Part shown: in pieces, positions 61,213-64,000 of the stretch | Layout of the letters: each line of letters opens with the position of its first letter | How positions within the stretch are numbered: position 1 is the first letter of the stretch | Assembly: GCA_035949375.1 (NCBI GenBank) | Contig: DASZIG010000049.1 | Span: 205,772 to 269,771 of the forward strand | DNA from: Gp13-AA77 sp035949375 | Lineage (GTDB): Bacteria > Acidobacteriota > Terriglobia > UBA7540 | Reading direction: 5' to 3' | Length of the DNA stretch: 64,000 bases | Notes under the pieces: generated by a model | Databases searched by the model: none | What the model was told of the DNA's origin: nothing | Seen by the model: only the letters and a program-made list of their open reading frames with translations | Translations under genes and position numbers: made by a program

Positions 61213-64000
61213 ATGAGGGCACTGGGCAGAGTAGGTGCAACGGTGGTTCTGATAGCCTGGCTTGGAGCGGGCGCGGTGCAAGCGCGGGCCGCCGAAAAGC
61301 GAATAAGGCCGGAGGCGGGCGGGTGGAATGGCATCTGGATTGTGGAGACCGTTCCGAGCTTATCCCGGCTGCCCGGTGATTGGATGGCGCGGCGGGCCGG
61401 CCGCGCTCTGGCCAGCCCGTGGAGTCCAAATGATGGGGCGCGGCTCGTCAACGCCGCGGGCGAGAACCTGATTCCGGGCACCATCAATTCGAGCTGGAAC
61501 AACGCCTCGGGGGGAAACTGGAGTACGGGAACAAACTGGACTCCGAGCGGTGAGCCCAACAACGGCGGCGGAAATGTCTACAACGTCACGCTTCCCACGC
61601 TCTCCAGCGGCTACACGACTACGCTCGACGTGAGCGTCAGCGTCGACAGCCTTACGCTCGACTCGGGCTCGACCCTGGCAGCGAATTCGGGCGAAACTCT
61701 GACGACTACGTCGCTGGCCGACGGCGGAACCATCAACTTCGACACGGCCAATACCCTGACGGTGAACGGCGCCAGCACGATTTCGAGCGGCGCGCAGTTT
61801 AATCTCGAGGGCGGCAGCACGACTCGGCTGAACGGCACCGTCAGCAACTCGGGCACTCTCACTACCGGTTTTTCGGGCGGCAACAACACCGTCACGGTCA
61901 CGGGAGCATTCACCAACAACTCCGGGGCGACTTTGCAGCTCGAGGGAACCGGAGACGTCATGAGTGTCGCCAGCCTGACAAATTCCGGAACCGTGACCAT
62001 CGATTCAGGCACGACGCTGAACCTGACGAGTCAACCGAACGGAATCACGGATGTGCCGGCCGCTTCTACCCTGACCGTGGCGGGGACACTCAAGGCCGGA
62101 ACGGCGAACGGCCTGGCGAAGCTGACGAGCGTCGAGGGAACGCTCGACATTGAGAATGGAACGACGAACGCCGTCACGCCGACCGGTGGAACGCTGACGG
62201 TCGCCAGTGGCGGATTGCTGGAGCTATCGGGCAACGTCAGTTCGACGACAACCCTGTCGATCACCGGGGCTGTGAATAATTCGGGCCAGCTCACCACCGG
62301 CTTCGCCGGCGGCGCCAACACGGTCAACGTGAGTGGAGCCTTCACGAACAACGCCGGGGCGAGCCTGGACCTGGACGGTTCAAGTGATGTGGTCAGCGTA
62401 GGCAGCTTGACCAATTCCGGGGCGGTCAGCATTGGAACGGGCGATACGCTCAAGCTCACAAACCAGCCCAACGGGATTACGGACATTCCCCAAGGTTCCA
62501 GTCTCACGATTGACGGCAGTCTGAAGGCGGGGACTGCCAACGGTCTGGCGAAGCTGACCACGGTGGAGGGAACGCTCGACCTGAACAACGGGCAGACGAA
62601 CGCCGTGACGCCGAGCGGCGGTACCCTGACCATCAGCAACACCGGAAGCGTGAATCTGTCCGACCCGCTGGCCTCGACCACGACGCTCTCGATCACCGGC
62701 GCTGTGAACAATTCGGGTAATTTCACCACAGGATTTTCGGGCGGCACCAATACGGTCAACGTAAGCGGAGCCTTCACGAATAACGCCGGGGCGAACCTGG
62801 ATCTGTACGGTTCGAGTGACGTGGTCAGCGTGGGCAGTTTGACCAATTCCGGGACGGTCAGCATTGCAACCGGCGATACGCTCGACCTGACGAACCAGTC
62901 CAACGGGATTACCGACGTTCCTCAAGGCTCCACTCTCATAATTGACGGCAGTCTGAAGGCGGGAACTGCCAACGGACTGGCGAAACTGACCACGGTGGAA
63001 GGAACGATCGACCTGAACAACGGACAGACCAACGCCGTGACGCCGAGCGGCGGCACGCTGACCATCAGCAGTTCGGGTAGCGTGAATCTGTCCGACCCGA
63101 TAGCCACGACCACGACGCTCTCGATCACCGGCGGCGTGAATAATTCGGGAAACGTCAGCACGGGATTTTCGGGTGGCGCCAACACCGTTAACGTGAGCGG
63201 AGCTTTTACGAACAATGCCGCGGCCAACTTGTCCGTTGACGGTTCGTCCGACGTCGTCAACGTCGGCACCTTGACGAATTCCGGGAACATCACGATTGAC
63301 GCGGGCGCGAAGCTGAACATGACCAACCAGCCCAACGGCATCACCGACATCGTGGCGGGTTCGAGCATCACGCTCGACGGGAGCCTTACGGCCGGCTCGG
63401 CGAACGGCCTCGGGAAACTCGCCAGCGTGGAGGGCATACTCGAACTGCAGAACGGTCAGACGACTTCGGTGACGCCGGGCGGCGGCACGCTGACCATCAG
63501 CAGCAGCGGGCAAATCAATCTGTCTGACAGCATCGGAACCACCACCACCCTGTCGGTGACCGGCAACGTGAACAATTCCGGCAGCATCACAACCGGCTTC
63601 TCCGGTGGGACCAATACGGTGAACGTGAGCGGATCGTTTACGAACAATTCCTTGGCCGTCCTGACCGTGGGCGACGGTCCCAGCACAAACGATTCGGCCA
63701 GTGTGGGCACTTTAAGCAACTCGGGAACCGTGAACATCGGAACAGAAAACGGGTCTACAGGCGCTCTGCTCGATCTGACAGCCTCGGGAACCTCGACCAA
63801 CTCCGGGACGATTAATGTCGGAACCACCACGGCGAGTGGCACCAGCACGGGCACTTTGGAGATCAGCGCCGCCGCCGTGACGCTCTCCGGCGCCGGCAAG
63901 GTCGTTATGTCGAACCTGGCGGGCAATTTGATTACGGCCGCCGCTCCCACCGACATCCTGACCAGCGCCAACACCATAGAAGGCTCGGGCAACATCGGCA
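61213..64000 (+). CDS. Giant secreted beta-strand repeat protein, 3' end beyond window
   Basis: ATG 61213 follows GGAGGCAAGTG and the frame is open to the window end (over 929 residues). It starts with a signal peptide (VGATVVLIAWLGAGAVQARA). A region with WNNASGGNWSTGTNWTPSGEPNNGGG is the motif that often begins autotransporter-associated beta-strand repeat proteins. From 61843 an exact 432-bp period begins: units start at 61843, 62275, 62707, 63139 and 63571 (the last diverging). Each 144-residue unit contains NNSG..TTGF(S/A)GG.NTV.VSGAFTNN, SL(T)NSG and QPNGITD. Thr/Asn/Ser/Gly dominate. A surface or secreted adhesin-like beta-solenoid is likely. Confidence 0.85.
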   Translation, partial: MRALGRVGATVVLIAWLGAGAVQARAAEKRIRPEAGGWNGIWIVETVPSLSRLPGDWMARRAGRALASPWSPNDGARLVNAAGENLIPGTINSSWNNASGGNWSTGTNWTPSGEPNNGGGNVYNVTLPTLSSGYTTTLDVSVSVDSLTLDSGSTLAANSGETLTTTSLADGGTINFDTANTLTVNGASTISSGAQFNLEGGSTTRLNGTVSNSGTLTTGFSGGNNTVTVTGAFTNNSGATLQLEGTGDVMSVASLTNSGTVTIDSGTTLNLTSQPNGITDVPAASTLTVAGTLKAGTANGLAKLTSVEGTLDIENGTTNAVTPTGGTLTVASGGLLELSGNVSSTTTLSITGAVNNSGQLTTGFAGGANTVNVSGAFTNNAGASLDLDGSSDVVSVGSLTNSGAVSIGTGDTLKLTNQPNGITDIPQGSSLTIDGSLKAGTANGLAKLTTVEGTLDLNNGQTNAVTPSGGTLTISNTGSVNLSDPLASTTTLSITGAVNNSGNFTTGFSGGTNTVNVSGAFTNNAGANLDLYGSSDVVSVGSLTNSGTVSIATGDTLDLTNQSNGITDVPQGSTLIIDGSLKAGTANGLAKLTTVEGTIDLNNGQTNAVTPSGGTLTISSSGSVNLSDPIATTTTLSITGGVNNSGNVSTGFSGGANTVNVSGAFTNNAAANLSVDGSSDVVNVGTLTNSGNITIDAGAKLNMTNQPNGITDIVAGSSITLDGSLTAGSANGLGKLASVEGILELQNGQTTSVTPGGGTLTISSSGQINLSDSIGTTTTLSVTGNVNNSGSITTGFSGGTNTVNVSGSFTNNSLAVLTVGDGPSTNDSASVGTLSNSGTVNIGTENGSTGALLDLTASGTSTNSGTINVGTTTASGTSTGTLEISAAAVTLSGAGKVVMSNLAGNLITAAAPTDILTSANTIEGSGNIG
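61843..63600 (+). repeat. 432-bp tandem repeat array (4 full units plus start of a fifth)
   Basis: Anchor points repeat at exact 432-bp steps: the QPNG codons at 62032, 62464, 62896 and 63328, and the NNSG block at 61843, 62275, 62707, 63139 and 63571. Units 2-4 are closest; unit 1 and the fifth diverge more. Confidence 0.92.

Noticed and set aside
60863..61213. 116-codon frame just before the giant repeat gene
   Set aside because: No Shine-Dalgarno, no recognisable domain, and it begins in repeat sequence.
62031..63995. Long minus-strand frames opposite the repeat protein (Val/Pro/Ser-rich)
   Set aside because: They repeat with the same 432-bp period and arise from codon bias of the plus-strand repeats; no start signal or signal peptide supports them.

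Overview
The window is high-GC, densely coded bacterial chromosome. It carries one complete 16S rRNA gene whose opening signature and variable regions read as Acidobacteriota. The protein content agrees: a Planctomycete-type cytochrome c/DUF1549/DUF1553 protein, an S53 sedolisin, PIG-L and CADD-like proteins, many secreted hydrolases and Tat-type oxidoreductase-like proteins. Family assignments were made by eye from motifs, without database searches.

Left third (1-22 kb): a RelE/ParE-type toxin-antitoxin pair cut by the window edge; an ECF sigma factor with a translationally coupled zinc-finger anti-sigma and a zinc-ribbon membrane protein; a sialidase-like Asp-box protein and a secreted class C beta-lactamase-like protein. 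Next comes a complete pyruvate dehydrogenase locus, aceE-aceF-lpdA, with a small inverted-repeat element between aceE and aceF. A minus-strand housekeeping block follows (pterin carbinolamine dehydratase, an unusual Hfq, holB, tmk), then yggS-yggU, a POT-family transporter, a HigBA toxin-antitoxin pair, a YncE-like beta-propeller and hpt.

Middle (22-46 kb): the 16S gene has its own strong sigma70 promoter and a boxA-like leader. A hairpin/T-run terminator closes it before any 23S or tRNA, so it is an unlinked 16S gene. serS follows. A minus-strand run encodes a zinc-ribbon protein, a large PIG-L deacetylase, a CADD-like protein and a sedolisin. Then come sucA-sucB (sharing the single lpdA, since no second E3 is seen), a LytS/LytTR two-component pair, a cupin, a gamma-glutamyltransferase, a Tat-type esterase and a 1228-residue cytochrome/DUF1549/DUF1553 protein.

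Right part (46-60 kb) looks like an accessory zone of small stress and signalling genes: two DGPF/YCII proteins around a shortened DoxX-like protein, a short UvrA2-type ATPase, two DUF1801 proteins, a cytochrome P460-like protein with a CX3CH heme site, a VOC-SpoIIE phosphatase fusion, a PIN toxin with an unusual partner, and an ArsR-VOC-AHSA1 operon. An ECF42-type sigma factor sits beside a decayed duplicate of the DGPF locus. A GIY-YIG-like protein, a Tat-exported TIM-barrel protein and a HicBA pair whose hicA is frameshifted complete the zone.

The right end (61.2-64 kb) is an open-ended secreted beta-strand repeat protein with an exact 432-bp (144-residue) period. Its gene runs off the window. 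I see no CRISPR array, no transposase and no tRNA gene.
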